Assembly: GCA_900557555.1 (NCBI GenBank)
Contig: USTH01000001.1
Span: 1 to 64,000, forward strand
Reading direction: 5' to 3'
DNA: 64,000 nucleotides
Source: an uncultured Prevotellaceae bacterium
GTDB lineage: Bacteria > Bacteroidota > Bacteroidia > Bacteroidales > Bacteroidaceae
This document shows, piece after piece, positions 27,367 to 36,098 of this stretch. The notes under the pieces are model-generated. The model ran no database searches, had not been told where the DNA came from, and was given only the letters and a program-made list of their open reading frames with translations. The translations under genes and the position numbers were made by a program. Each line of letters starts with the position of its first letter. The first letter of the stretch is position 1.

Positions 27367-28323
27367 ATGAAAAAGATTCTTATTATCGGTGCCACTGGCC
27401 AAATCGGTTCTGAACTGACCATGACACTCAGAAATGTTTACGGCGGACAGAACGTAGTGGCAGGCTATATTGTAGGAGCAGAGCCTAAAGGGGAATTACT
27501 TGAAAGCGGGCCTGCAGAAATCTGTGACGTTACCGACGGATCCGCCATCACCAACATCGTCAAGAAGCACGGCATCGACACCATCTACAACCTTGCCGCA
27601 CTTCTTTCGGTTGTAGCCGAAGGCAAGCCAAAACTTGCTTGGAAAATCGGAATAGACGGTCTATGGAACGTACTTGAAGTGGCCCGCGAAAACGGTTGCG
27701 CTGTGTTCACCCCAAGCTCTATCGGTTCGTTTGGCCCAAGCACACCTCATGTGATGACCCCACAAGACACCATTCAGCGCCCGCGCACCATGTATGGCGT
27801 TACAAAGGTTACCACCGAACTACTCTCAGACTACTTCTTCCTCAAATACGGTGTTGACACGCGTGCAGTGCGTTTCCCCGGAGTTATCTCTAACGTAACA
27901 CCTCCGGGCGGTGGCACAACCGACTACGCTGTTGATATCTACTACTACGCCGTGCGTGGAGAGAAGTTCACATGCCCCATCAAGGAAGGCACACTGATGG
28001 ATATGATTTATATGCCCGATGCACTCAAAGCAGCCATCGACATAATGGAGGCAGACCCCTCACGCCTCATCCACCGCAACGCATTCAATATTGCATCAAT
28101 GAGCTTCGGTCCCGAAACAATCTACGCTTCAATCAAGAAGTACAAACCAGACTTTGAAATGGTTTATGATGTAGACCCGCTCAAACAATCCATTGCAGAC
28201 TCATGGCCTGACTGCATGGACGATTCTTGCGCTCGCAACGAGTGGGATTGGAAGCCAGTCTACGACCTCGACGGCATGACACGCGACATGCTTGAGAAAC
28301 TCCCTGCAAGAATCCTGAAATAA
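27367..28323 (+). CDS. NAD-dependent epimerase/dehydrogenase, SDR-type L-threonine dehydrogenase-like
   Basis: Extended short-chain dehydrogenase of 318 residues, cytoplasmic. The N-terminal dinucleotide site is ILIIGATGQIGSEL, the catalytic Tyr-Lys pair lies in YGVTKVTTELL, and TPSSIGSFG supplies the Ser. YNLAALLSVVAEGKP and RFPGVISNVTPPGGGTTDYA match the SDR-type threonine 3-dehydrogenases found in Flavobacteria and others, which oxidise threonine to 2-amino-3-ketobutyrate. UDP-sugar epimerases are the alternative, but the length and the GGGTTDYA segment favour threonine dehydrogenase. It has its own -7 box and a hairpin terminator, so it looks monocistronic. Confidence 0.85.
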   Translation: MKKILIIGATGQIGSELTMTLRNVYGGQNVVAGYIVGAEPKGELLESGPAEICDVTDGSAITNIVKKHGIDTIYNLAALLSVVAEGKPKLAWKIGIDGLWNVLEVARENGCAVFTPSSIGSFGPSTPHVMTPQDTIQRPRTMYGVTKVTTELLSDYFFLKYGVDTRAVRFPGVISNVTPPGGGTTDYAVDIYYYAVRGEKFTCPIKEGTLMDMIYMPDALKAAIDIMEADPSRLIHRNAFNIASMSFGPETIYASIKKYKPDFEMVYDVDPLKQSIADSWPDCMDDSCARNEWDWKPVYDLDGMTRDMLEKLPARILK

Positions 28324-28422
28324 ACAACTATAACGTTTCGCTCTAAACGACCGAACCTACAACGCTTGGCGTTGCTGGCACAACAGTTTTGAGAGAAAAG
28401 ATAAGTCATCCATATTTTTACG

Positions 28423-28459
28423 AAATACGCACACCATCAACAGTGTGCGTATTTTTTTG
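28423..28459 (+). terminator. rho-independent terminator after threonine dehydrogenase-like gene
   Basis: A 12-bp perfect inverted repeat (28423-28434 and 28443-28454) with an 8-base loop, followed by a run of T. It begins 100 bp after the stop codon. Confidence 0.8.
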
Positions 28460-28678
28460 CATATCTGTTGTACCTCACCATTAAGAACTATGACCCCGAA
28501 ACAGAGCTACCCCCTCGGTTTGCCCAACAAAGAGGTCAAAACAGGACTTTACCGCAGCACTTCACCACACCTCCTCGCCACACGCACCGCAAGGGACGCC
28601 ACCATTTACCAAAACAATACCTAACAAAATCGCAAAGTGGCCTGCAAAAGTCAGCGCATCGGGCAGTGTAGATATGCA

Positions 28679-28734
28679 TTTCGGCGGAAGTTTATATGTT
28701 CACCGACTGGTACGCATATAAATTTCCGCCGAAA
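28679..28734. repeat. 20-bp inverted repeat (hairpin)
   Basis: Arms 28679-28698 (TTTCGGCGGAAGTTTATATG) and 28715-28734 match with one mispairing and enclose a 16-base loop. The right arm is followed by A8. Read on the minus strand it would be a stem preceded by a T run, so it is not a standard terminator in either direction for the convergent OMP gene. The TTTCGGCGGAA half-site resembles the TTTCGGCCGAAA palindromes near 41.5 kb. Confidence 0.6.
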
Positions 28735-28754
28735 AAAAATTCTAAAATGGCTTT

Positions 28755-28797
28755 AACCCAAATCGGTCATTAGGTCGTAAATAACCGATTTGGGTTT
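28755..28797. repeat. dispersed inverted-terminus repeat, copy E (minimal form)
   Basis: A 43-bp minimal copy: left terminus AACCCAAATCGGTCATTAGG, then GTCGTAAATA, then the right terminus ACCGATTTGGGTT. The outer 13 bp of each end are perfectly complementary (28755-28767 and 28784-28796). It lies between two genes that converge. Confidence 0.8.
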
Positions 28798-28883
28798 AAC
28801 CAACTGTTTTTTCAGCAAAAAAATGCTGAATGAGGCTCTGTTGAGTGTAACACAACAGTGGCAAAGCTCTCATAGTGGTGCCA

Positions 28884-29405
28884 TTATAAGTTGAACGTCA
28901 ACCCGACACTAAAGCAAAACTTCTTGTAGTAGTAGCATTTACGGTCGTTTGATGACTTTGAGATATTGAGGAGGTTCTGACGTGCTTCAAGAAACACACC
29001 AAGTGTCTCAGAGAAGTTATAGCGTGCGCCGGCTTGCAGACCTGCCGTGCGCAAACCTACATGCAGACCACTGTAAACATCTACAGCCATGGGCAGTTTC
29101 AGTATCTCCTGCCAATGATAATTACCCGTTAACATCAAGTCGAGACGTGTGTTGACACCATCATTGTCAACATCGTGTTTGTCTTTTGCCAGATAACTGG
29201 CACCGAAACCTATCGAGAGCCAATCGTTCACGCCTTTGTCGTAGCCAACGACAGCTCCTGACAGTCCACCTGCATTGAGGTAGCCCACATAGATTTTGTT
29301 GTCGTCGTCACCATCAAAAGCCTGTGCCACAGCCGGCTGATGCAAAGTGAGTAACGTCAAGGTCAGCACAAAAAATGTAACATAGTGTTTAACCGAGTGT
29401 TTCAT
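28884..29405 (-). CDS. small outer-membrane beta-barrel protein
   Basis: A 173-residue protein with a signal peptide (VTFFVLTLTLLTLHQPAVAQA). The mature part alternates polar and hydrophobic residues in short strands (KIYVGYLNAGGLSGAVVGYD, WLSIGFGASYLA, LDLMLTGNYHW, YSGLHVGLRTAGLQAGARYNF, FLEARQNLL) and ends CFSVGLTFNL with the terminal aromatic-x-Leu expected of an outer-membrane barrel, probably eight strands. Function is not deducible. It converges with the dehydrogenase gene and is followed by repeat copy E. Confidence 0.75.
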   Translation of the reverse strand: MKHSVKHYVTFFVLTLTLLTLHQPAVAQAFDGDDDNKIYVGYLNAGGLSGAVVGYDKGVNDWLSIGFGASYLAKDKHDVDNDGVNTRLDLMLTGNYHWQEILKLPMAVDVYSGLHVGLRTAGLQAGARYNFSETLGVFLEARQNLLNISKSSNDRKCYYYKKFCFSVGLTFNL

Positions 29406-29534
29406 AAGCGAAAATTAAACGTGTCCAAATTTTATAATTTAGGATAACATTGAATTGCATCCCACCTTTTCTCGTCATGGCATAGCTCAAACAAGCTTGG
29501 CTCTGCTCATTTGACTTATCGAAAACGTTATAAT

Positions 29535-30986
29535 TTAATCTATTGTGTATTTTGTTATGCCAAACACCTTTCGGCGGTTGCCGCCTGTTTTATCCTTCAC
29601 ATACTGTTGGCCATAAACGATATAGTTGTTGTCGTACCAATAGGATGTTGTCGGCGCTTTCATTTTCTTGACATTCAGATTTTCATCACCAGCCTCGATA
29701 ATTTCAGCCTCTTTCTCTTGAATCACATTGCCATCGTTAAGAGCCACTATCTTGCTGACCAGCTTCATGCGATCGGCATATACCAAGCTTACATTGCCTT
29801 TGTCGAGCCCCATTGAAGCAAAGTGCACAACACTGTACGGACGATTCTTTGGGAACATCGGGAAGCAAGTGTCCCACAGCAGGTCTCCCTGTGCATTGAA
29901 CTTAACCAACACTGCATGAGTGTATTGGTATCCATTGAAACTTGTGATGATGGCGTTGCCCTGACGGTATGTTATGTAAGTAGGGTAATAGGCTTCGCCA
30001 AGATAATAATAATCTTTGCCGTCAAACACTATGTCGTGGCTTGCCATGAGGTAGTTTAGTGCATACTCCTTGTCCTTTTTTTCGGCCTTTTCTTTCTTAC
30101 GTTCTATCTTTTTCTGTTTCTTTTCAGACATGAACTCTGTGAAGTTTTTCAGATCAAGGAAATTGTAGGATTTATAGAATGCAAACTCGCCATTGTCAAG
30201 AGCAGCGAAATAGATGCCCTGCGAGTTGCCTTTCTTTGACTTGGTATATGTTCCGGTTACAAATATACGTCCACCAGTGTCACTGATGCTGGCAGAAGTG
30301 ATGGCCTCACCGTCAGCAGGTGTGATCTCGGTCACCCCTACCATGTTTCCGTCCATGTCGGTGCGCACAAGCATTGTGTGGCCTTCCACATTAACAAAAG
30401 CGAGCACATTGTCCTTGACTATTGCAGTGGCAAAAATCAAGGTGTTGCGGTCTTTCACACCGGGAAAATGCAAGTTGAGAGCCTTTATTTGCCCACTTGC
30501 CAGATTAAAGATATTTAATGTCTCTGTCTTTTTGTCGGTAGAGGCAAACACCATACAACCAGAGCCGAAACTGGGCCAACGTATGCTGAACTTACTCTTG
30601 AGCATTGCGTTGTAAACTGACGTTTTGTTTGTCTTGGTGTCAAACGCCAACACCTTGAGGTTGTCATCTCTGTCACGCCACACCGAATAGTTGATCCCGT
30701 CAACATAATCGCTACATTCATCGGTCATTTTCTTTGGAATAGAGAAAGTTTCTGTTCCAAGGAGTTTCATGTCGGTAGAATATAGTTCTGATTTTACGGT
30801 GCGTTTGCCGTCATCGGCATCCTTTGAGCGTGTCTGCACAAGCAGGCCTTTGTTGCCAAGCGGATAAACGCTCTCGTCTTCAAAGTCATCGTTTGTAGGA
30901 CACTCTATTCGCCCCACGGCTTGCGACATTACAGGCAATTCAAACAGGAATGTCGCCAATGTCAATAACAATAATTTCAATTTCAT
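29535..30986 (-). CDS. secreted protein of unknown function, propeller-like
   Basis: A 483-residue protein with a signal peptide (MKLKLLLLTLATFLFELPVMSQ). The body consists of repeated strand-rich units (for example KVLAFDTKTNKTSVYN, DNVLAFVNVEGHTMLVRTDMDG, GRIFVTGTYTKSKKGNSQGIYFAALDNG), which suggest a beta-propeller. A highly charged insert (KKQKKIERKKEKAEKKDKEY) sits near residue 290. No catalytic motif was recognised. It faces a gene transcribed divergently on the other side (the PLP enzyme), with 150 bp between them. Confidence 0.65.
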   Translation of the reverse strand: MKLKLLLLTLATFLFELPVMSQAVGRIECPTNDDFEDESVYPLGNKGLLVQTRSKDADDGKRTVKSELYSTDMKLLGTETFSIPKKMTDECSDYVDGINYSVWRDRDDNLKVLAFDTKTNKTSVYNAMLKSKFSIRWPSFGSGCMVFASTDKKTETLNIFNLASGQIKALNLHFPGVKDRNTLIFATAIVKDNVLAFVNVEGHTMLVRTDMDGNMVGVTEITPADGEAITSASISDTGGRIFVTGTYTKSKKGNSQGIYFAALDNGEFAFYKSYNFLDLKNFTEFMSEKKQKKIERKKEKAEKKDKEYALNYLMASHDIVFDGKDYYYLGEAYYPTYITYRQGNAIITSFNGYQYTHAVLVKFNAQGDLLWDTCFPMFPKNRPYSVVHFASMGLDKGNVSLVYADRMKLVSKIVALNDGNVIQEKEAEIIEAGDENLNVKKMKAPTTSYWYDNNYIVYGQQYVKDKTGGNRRKVFGITKYTID

Positions 30987-31096
30987 TTTGATTGGTTTTA
31001 AGCGGTTTACAATGATTTTTCACTGCAAATGCAAAATTATTTCTTTTTTTTTATATATACACACTGTTTGGCAAACATATTCTCAGCATTTATCAT

Positions 31097-31104
31097 TATA
31101 TTTG
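31097..31104 (+). promoter_or_regulatory. candidate -7 box for PLP enzyme gene
   Basis: TATATTTG, a perfect TAnnTTTG match, 32 bp upstream of the chosen ATG at 31137. This placement argues for that start over an upstream in-frame ATG at 31029, which would place the promoter inside the coding region. Confidence 0.5.
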
Positions 31105-31136
31105 CAACCAAACACAACAGAAACACAGAAACAAAT

Positions 31137-32420
31137 ATGGATAAAAAGAAAACTGGCACCATTTGCGTGCAAGGAGGCTGGAAACCCAAAAAAGGAGAAC
31201 CGCGCATGGTGCCCATCTACCAAAGCACCACTTTCAAATATGACAACAGCGAGCAGATGGCACGCCTGTTTGACCTGAAAGACACAGGCTATTTTTACAC
31301 TCGTCTGCAAAACCCCACCAACGACTATGTGGCAGCCAAGATAGCAGAGATGGAAGGTGGCGTGGCTGCCATGCTGACTTCGAGCGGACAAGCAGCCAAC
31401 TTCTTCGCGGTGTTTAACATCTGCGAAGCTGGTGACCACTTCATATCAACCAACACCATTTACGGCGGCACCTACAACCTGTTTGGTGTCACGCTCAAGA
31501 AAATGGGCATTGAATGCACCTTTGTTGACGAAGATGCAACCAACGAAGAAGTCGAAGCCCTGTTCAGGCCCAACACCAAGTGCGTCTTTGGCGAAACAAT
31601 ATCCAACCCTGGTGGCAACATCTTCGACATTGAACGCTATGCCAAGATTGCCCACAAACACGGGGTGCCACTCATCGTTGACAACACCTTTGCCACACCA
31701 GTCAATTGCAGACCTTTTGAGTGGGGAGCCGACATTGTGACCCACAGCACCACAAAATACATGGACGGCCACGCTACTGCAGTGGGCGGTTGCATTGTAG
31801 ACAGTGGCAACTTCAACTGGATGGACCACGCCGACAAATTTCCGGGACTATGCACCCCCGATGAAAGCTACCACGGCCTCACCTACGCCACTGCCTTCGG
31901 TAAAAATGCATACATCACCAAAGCCACCGCACAACTGATGCGCGACCTTGGCTCTATACAAAGTCCGCAAAACGCCTTCCTCCTAAACATGGGGCTGGAA
32001 TCTCTCCATGTGCGCATGCAACGTCATTGTGAAAACGCACAAAAGGTTGCCGAATTTCTCCAAGGTGACCCACGTGTCAACTGGGTACACTTTGCAGGAC
32101 TGCCAAACGACAAGTATCACGCATTGGCAGAAAAATACCTGCCCAATGGTGTGTGTGGCGTTATAGCCTTTGGACTGAAAGGCAGTCGCGATGAAGCCAT
32201 AAAGTTTATGGACTCTTTGCAGATGATAAGCATTGTCACCCATGTGGCTGACGCCAAGACCTGTGTGCTGCATCCTGCCAGCCACACCCACCGCCAGCTA
32301 TCCGAGGAACAACTTCGTGAAGCAGGCATCGCCCCTGACCTTATTCGCCTCAGCGTTGGCCTGGAAGACATCGACGACATTCTTGCCGACATCAAGCAAG
32401 CTTTGGACAAAGCGTTGTAA
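31137..32420 (+). CDS. Cys/Met metabolism PLP-dependent enzyme (O-acetylhomoserine sulfhydrylase-like)
   Basis: A 427-residue cytoplasmic enzyme of the transsulfuration family. Visible features are YFYTRLQNPTNDYVAAKIAEMEGG, SSGQAANFFAVFN (phosphate-binding loop), PLIVDNTFATP (PLP-ring Asp) and THSTTKYMDGHATAVGG with the Schiff-base Lys. The length of about 427 and the N-terminus TICVQGGWKPKKGEPRMVPIYQ favour O-acetylhomoserine or O-acetylserine sulfhydrylase (MetY-type) over cystathionine lyases, which are about 380. Exact substrate is uncertain. The start was chosen because the upstream extension is hydrophobic and lies across the promoter. A zinc alcohol dehydrogenase follows after 106 bp. 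Confidence 0.88.
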   Translation: MDKKKTGTICVQGGWKPKKGEPRMVPIYQSTTFKYDNSEQMARLFDLKDTGYFYTRLQNPTNDYVAAKIAEMEGGVAAMLTSSGQAANFFAVFNICEAGDHFISTNTIYGGTYNLFGVTLKKMGIECTFVDEDATNEEVEALFRPNTKCVFGETISNPGGNIFDIERYAKIAHKHGVPLIVDNTFATPVNCRPFEWGADIVTHSTTKYMDGHATAVGGCIVDSGNFNWMDHADKFPGLCTPDESYHGLTYATAFGKNAYITKATAQLMRDLGSIQSPQNAFLLNMGLESLHVRMQRHCENAQKVAEFLQGDPRVNWVHFAGLPNDKYHALAEKYLPNGVCGVIAFGLKGSRDEAIKFMDSLQMISIVTHVADAKTCVLHPASHTHRQLSEEQLREAGIAPDLIRLSVGLEDIDDILADIKQALDKAL

Positions 32421-32526
32421 CCATCACCACAACCTTTTCTCAGGAGCCAAACATTCCCCTTCTGACAGCCCTCCGATTTCACACAAAGACAGGCAGAGGC
32501 ACGAGCAACAAAGACCACGCTAAAGA

Positions 32527-33567
32527 ATGAAAGCATACACATACATAGAGAGAGGCAAGTTCGCCTTGACAGACAAGCCCATACCTGTTATACAGGAACC
32601 AACTGATGCCATAGTCAGAGTGACCTTGGGAAGCATCTGCACAAGCGACCTGCACATCAAAAACGGAAGCGTACCTAAAGCCGTACCAGGCATCACCGTT
32701 GGCCACGAGATGGTTGGCATTGTTGAGGAAACAGGAAGCTCCGTGAAGAATGTCAAGGCTGGCGACCGTGTGACCGTCAATGTGGAGACATTCTGCGGAG
32801 AGTGCTTCTTCTGCAAGCATGGCTTTGTAAACAACTGCACGTCTCCACATGGAGGTTGGGCTTTGGGATGCAGAATTGACGGTGGGCAAGCGGAATATGT
32901 GCGTGTGCCTCTGGCCACACAAGGTCTGAACCGCATACCAGACAGTGTTACCGACGAGCAAGCTCTGTTTGTCGGCGATTTGTTGGCTACCGGCTTCTGG
33001 GCAACTCGCATCAGCGAGATAACAAAAGACGACACTGTGCTTATCATCGGGGCAGGCCCCACGGGCATTTGCACCTTGCTCTGCACAATGCTTAAACGCC
33101 CCAAGCGCATTATTGTGTGCGAGCAGTCAGAAGTGCATCGCAACTTTGTCAGAAAACACTACCCAGAGGTTCTGGTCACCTCTTCGGAGAATTGCAAGGA
33201 TTTCGTTGTTAACAACAGTGACAACGGTGGGGCCGACCGTGTCATTGAGGCGGCAGGCGGCAAAGACACATTTCAGCTCGCATGGCAATGTGCAAGGCCA
33301 AATGCCATTGTCACCATAGTTGCCCTATACAACGATGCCCAAACATTACCACTGCCCGACATGTACGGCAAAAACCTTACGTTTAAAACTGGAGGTGTAG
33401 ACGGGTGCGACTGCAAAGAAGTGCTTAGCCTTATAGAGCAAGGAGAGATTGACACCACACCACTCATCACACACCGTTTTCCTCTCCACAAGATTGAGGA
33501 AGCCTACAGAATCTTCGAAAACAAGAAAGACGAGGTGATGAAGATAGCCATCTGCACTTGCCCATAA
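32527..33567 (+). CDS. zinc-dependent alcohol dehydrogenase family protein
   Basis: A medium-chain dehydrogenase of 346 residues. The catalytic zinc site is indicated by SICTSDLH and VGHEMVGIVEETG. The structural zinc site has four Cys in CGECFFCKHGFVNNC. The nucleotide site is VLIIGAGPTGIC, with a following Glu (IIVCEQS) suggesting NAD. Substrate cannot be decided; the HGFVNNC lobe and GWALGCRIDGGQAEYVRVP resemble alcohol/threonine-type dehydrogenases of anaerobes. No obvious partner lies next to it, as the neighbouring PLP gene has a 106-bp gap. Confidence 0.88.
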   Translation: MKAYTYIERGKFALTDKPIPVIQEPTDAIVRVTLGSICTSDLHIKNGSVPKAVPGITVGHEMVGIVEETGSSVKNVKAGDRVTVNVETFCGECFFCKHGFVNNCTSPHGGWALGCRIDGGQAEYVRVPLATQGLNRIPDSVTDEQALFVGDLLATGFWATRISEITKDDTVLIIGAGPTGICTLLCTMLKRPKRIIVCEQSEVHRNFVRKHYPEVLVTSSENCKDFVVNNSDNGGADRVIEAAGGKDTFQLAWQCARPNAIVTIVALYNDAQTLPLPDMYGKNLTFKTGGVDGCDCKEVLSLIEQGEIDTTPLITHRFPLHKIEEAYRIFENKKDEVMKIAICTCP

Positions 33568-33628
33568 GCTTAGAGACCTTTAGACCTTTACGACAATTTA
33601 TTGAATCATAAACATCTGATTTTACCAC

Positions 33629-33925
33629 ATGTTTTTGGTAATAGCATTCATCTTCATTGGCATAGGATTAGGCTACACCATACGCATCAGAACAGCTACG
33701 GCCTCACGCCAACGGATGGGCATAGTGACCTCAAAAGCCACTACAGGACTCATCTGGTTTCTGTTGTTTTTGCTTGGCATAGAGGTGGGGAGCAACGAGC
33801 GGATAACCTCCGCCCTGCCAACATTGGGAGCAGAAGCTCTGCTATTGTCAACATGCAGCGTATTGGGAAGCTGCATTCTGGCGTGGGCATTGTGGAGGTC
33901 TACAAAAGGAAAGAATTGCTTATGA
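33629..33925 (+). CDS. LysO-type exporter, N-terminal part as separate gene
   Basis: A 98-residue hydrophobic protein with three membrane segments: FLVIAFIFIGIGLGYTI, GLIWFLLFLLGIEVGSNE and LLLSTCSVLGSCILAWAL. It resembles the N-terminal third of the E. coli lysine exporter LysO (YbjE), which is one chain of about 300 residues. LLGIEVGSNERI is the typical GxxxG-N stretch. Its stop overlaps the start of the next gene as ATGA, so the two halves are translationally coupled and probably form one transporter. I recall the same split in other Bacteroidetes, so I treat it as a natural gene fission and not a frameshift. Confidence 0.78.
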   Translation: MFLVIAFIFIGIGLGYTIRIRTATASRQRMGIVTSKATTGLIWFLLFLLGIEVGSNERITSALPTLGAEALLLSTCSVLGSCILAWALWRSTKGKNCL

Positions 33926-34548
33926 AAGGAAGTCTGATAGCTGTGCTTTTCTTTACCATCGGCCTGACAGCAGGGCATTGTGACTATCTGCCGACATGGA
34001 CAACAGACAGCAGAATTAGTTTTGCCGCACTATGCGGACTGCTACTTTTTGTAGGCATAGGGATAGGACTCAATCCCAATATGAAAAACGACATTAAAAG
34101 CCTCAGTCCCCGTTTGACCCTTCTACCGATTGCCACCATCTTGGGATCATGGTTGGGAGCAATGGCGGCATATCTGGCAATAAGCAGCGGAGTATGCCCC
34201 CTTTTGGAGACCCGCAGCATAACAGACTGCATGGCCATAAACAGTGGTTTTGCCTACTACTCACTCTCAAGCATCTTCATCACCGAATATCGTGGGGCAG
34301 AACTCGGCACCATAGCATTACTGGCAAATGTCATCCGTGAGCTGATAACCCTCCTGCTTACCCCTTTGATAGCAAAACGTTTCGGCCCCTTGGCTCCCAT
34401 CTCGTCTGGCGGAGCCACGACTATGGATACCACCTTGCCGATAATCATTCAAACAGTAGGGCAACGCTACACGGCTCTAAGCATATACCATGGCTTTCTG
34501 ACAGACTTTTCTGTTCCTTTTCTTGTTACCATGTGGTGCATGCTTTAG
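33922..34548 (+). CDS. LysO-type exporter, C-terminal part
   Basis: A 208-residue membrane protein (MKGSLIAVLFFTIGLTAG) equivalent to the C-terminal two thirds of LysO. Motifs are FVGIGIGLNPNM, AINSGFAYYSLSSIFITEYRGAELGTIALLANVIRE and SSGGATTMDTTLPII, all matching the lysine-export family, which moves lysine and its toxic analogues out of the cell. It starts within the stop of the preceding gene. A longer frame from 33601 overlaps the first gene in another phase and is rejected. Confidence 0.82.
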   Translation: MKGSLIAVLFFTIGLTAGHCDYLPTWTTDSRISFAALCGLLLFVGIGIGLNPNMKNDIKSLSPRLTLLPIATILGSWLGAMAAYLAISSGVCPLLETRSITDCMAINSGFAYYSLSSIFITEYRGAELGTIALLANVIRELITLLLTPLIAKRFGPLAPISSGGATTMDTTLPIIIQTVGQRYTALSIYHGFLTDFSVPFLVTMWCML

Positions 34549-34673
34549 CAAGACGCCTCCCCACGACTCTGTTGCCTGATTGTTGCTTCAAACCCCCGAA
34601 TACTTTTCTTGCTTTTTTAAGCATTTTTACATAAAACAACAGTCAAAAAGCAAGTTATATGAAATAATGTAAG

Positions 34674-34681
34674 TATTTTTG
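34674..34681 (+). promoter_or_regulatory. candidate -7 box for envelope operon
   Basis: TATTTTTG matches TAnnTTTG, 21 bp upstream of the lipoprotein start at 34703. Confidence 0.4.
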
Positions 34682-34702
34682 CATTCTATTATGTAGCATG
34701 CC

Positions 34703-36094
34703 ATGACAGTCCTATCAAAAATATTTACGCTGACGGCCATTGCGTTCGCAACAGCGTCTCTAAGCTCTTGCCTTAATGACAGTTCGTCAACATCGGCGCC
34801 AAGCGATGGCAACTGCGCCATTACCCGCATGACGCTTGGAACCATTCCGCGCATCGTCCACACCAAGACAACCGCAGGCAACGACACCACGTATGTCACC
34901 AACGTGGCAGGCTCGGCCTATGCCATGTATATTGACCAAATCAACCAGGAAATATACAACCACGATTCATTGCCTGCAAATACCATCGCATCTAAAATTG
35001 TGTTCAGCAACATAACAAGCGATGGCACTGTAACCTACCAGAATGCAAATGGCAGAGACACCCTGTTTTCCACATCAGACACCATAGACTTTACCACACC
35101 GCGCTACTTCACATGTTTTTCGACCGACGGAACACAAAGCCGCAAATACAAGGTGTGTGTCAATATCCACAATTCAAATCCTGACGACTACACTTGGACT
35201 GCTGTCGCAAAAATACCAGAAGCCCTAAACGGCATCTCAAGCCAAAAAATGTTCGTCATCAATAACGACATCACCATTTTGGCATTAAAGAACGGGACAC
35301 CCACTCTTCTGAAAGCGCCCACACAAACGCCAGCATCGTTGAGTGCCACCACCATAACAGGTATTTCGTCTTTTGTGCCCACAGAAGTCTTTCTGTTCAA
35401 CAATGTTTTATATTATGTTGACCACGGCACACTGAAAAATTCCACTGACGGCCTTGTGTGGCAGACTGTTGATACAAACATCTCGCTCGACAAGTTGTTT
35501 GCCGTTTCTGAGAACGAGATATTTGCCATTGTCGGCAACAAGATATTCTACTCGACAGACACAAAGCAATGGACAGAAGACAATGTGGCTGACGACATGA
35601 CCCTGTTCCCAAAAAGCGAAATAGCGTCGACCTATGGCGAGATGACATTCAACAACAACTTCTACAGCGTCATGGTTTGTGGAAAAAACGCCTCTGGTGA
35701 GAGCGTGGTATGGAAAAAAATCGTTGATAGAAAAGGAGTCAATACAGAGCCTTGGACAATCTACCCGCAAGACCCCGACAACAAAAATACATATCCCAAC
35801 AAAAGTCAGGCAACCATCTTTAACTACGATTCAAAAATCATGCACCTTGGACTCACTGCCAACGGTGATGCGTCAGAAATAACAATCAGCACCGATGGCG
35901 GACGGTGTTGGCTGCCACAAGCAAGTTCACAAAATCCAAACCTGCCAGGCGAGACCATATCTTTCAGTGCCTGCTGTGACACCGACAACAACATTTGGAT
36001 AACCACCGCCCCAGACGGAACCATTGTCAGAGGAAAGTTGAACCGCCTGTCATACGCCAAAGACCCCACGGTGTTTTCCAAAATAACAAAATAA
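34703..36094 (+). CDS. lipoprotein, DUF6242-like
   Basis: A 463-residue lipoprotein (LTAIAFATASLSSCLND, lipid Cys at 23). Residues 35-155 form an N-terminal module with KVCVNIHNSNPDDYTW, and the rest is built from sialidase/BNR-like units (LYYVDHGTLKNSTDGLVWQTVD, IFYSTDTKQWTED, ITISTDGGRCWLP), giving a probable propeller. It stands first in a run with the DUF6089-like gene, uppS and bamA. In Bacteroides this position is held by a DUF6242 protein, which is from memory. Function is unknown. The context suggests a link with outer-membrane assembly. Confidence 0.7.
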   Translation: MTVLSKIFTLTAIAFATASLSSCLNDSSSTSAPSDGNCAITRMTLGTIPRIVHTKTTAGNDTTYVTNVAGSAYAMYIDQINQEIYNHDSLPANTIASKIVFSNITSDGTVTYQNANGRDTLFSTSDTIDFTTPRYFTCFSTDGTQSRKYKVCVNIHNSNPDDYTWTAVAKIPEALNGISSQKMFVINNDITILALKNGTPTLLKAPTQTPASLSATTITGISSFVPTEVFLFNNVLYYVDHGTLKNSTDGLVWQTVDTNISLDKLFAVSENEIFAIVGNKIFYSTDTKQWTEDNVADDMTLFPKSEIASTYGEMTFNNNFYSVMVCGKNASGESVVWKKIVDRKGVNTEPWTIYPQDPDNKNTYPNKSQATIFNYDSKIMHLGLTANGDASEITISTDGGRCWLPQASSQNPNLPGETISFSACCDTDNNIWITTAPDGTIVRGKLNRLSYAKDPTVFSKITK

Positions 36095-36098
36095 ACAG

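Larger units (their letters stand above)
28324..28883. other. intergenic region with terminator, hairpin and dispersed repeat copy E
   Basis: A 560-bp gap between convergent genes. It holds the terminator at 28423-28459, a 44-codon open frame at 28490-28624 (MTPKQSYPLGLP..., no known features), a long hairpin at 28679-28734 and repeat copy E. The small frame sits between two hairpins. I cannot support it as a gene. Confidence 0.45.

Noticed and set aside
33601..33921. Upstream 107-residue extension of the LysO C-terminal gene
   Set aside because: It overlaps the N-terminal LysO gene in another frame and is His/Arg-rich and not hydrophobic, unlike any LysO segment.
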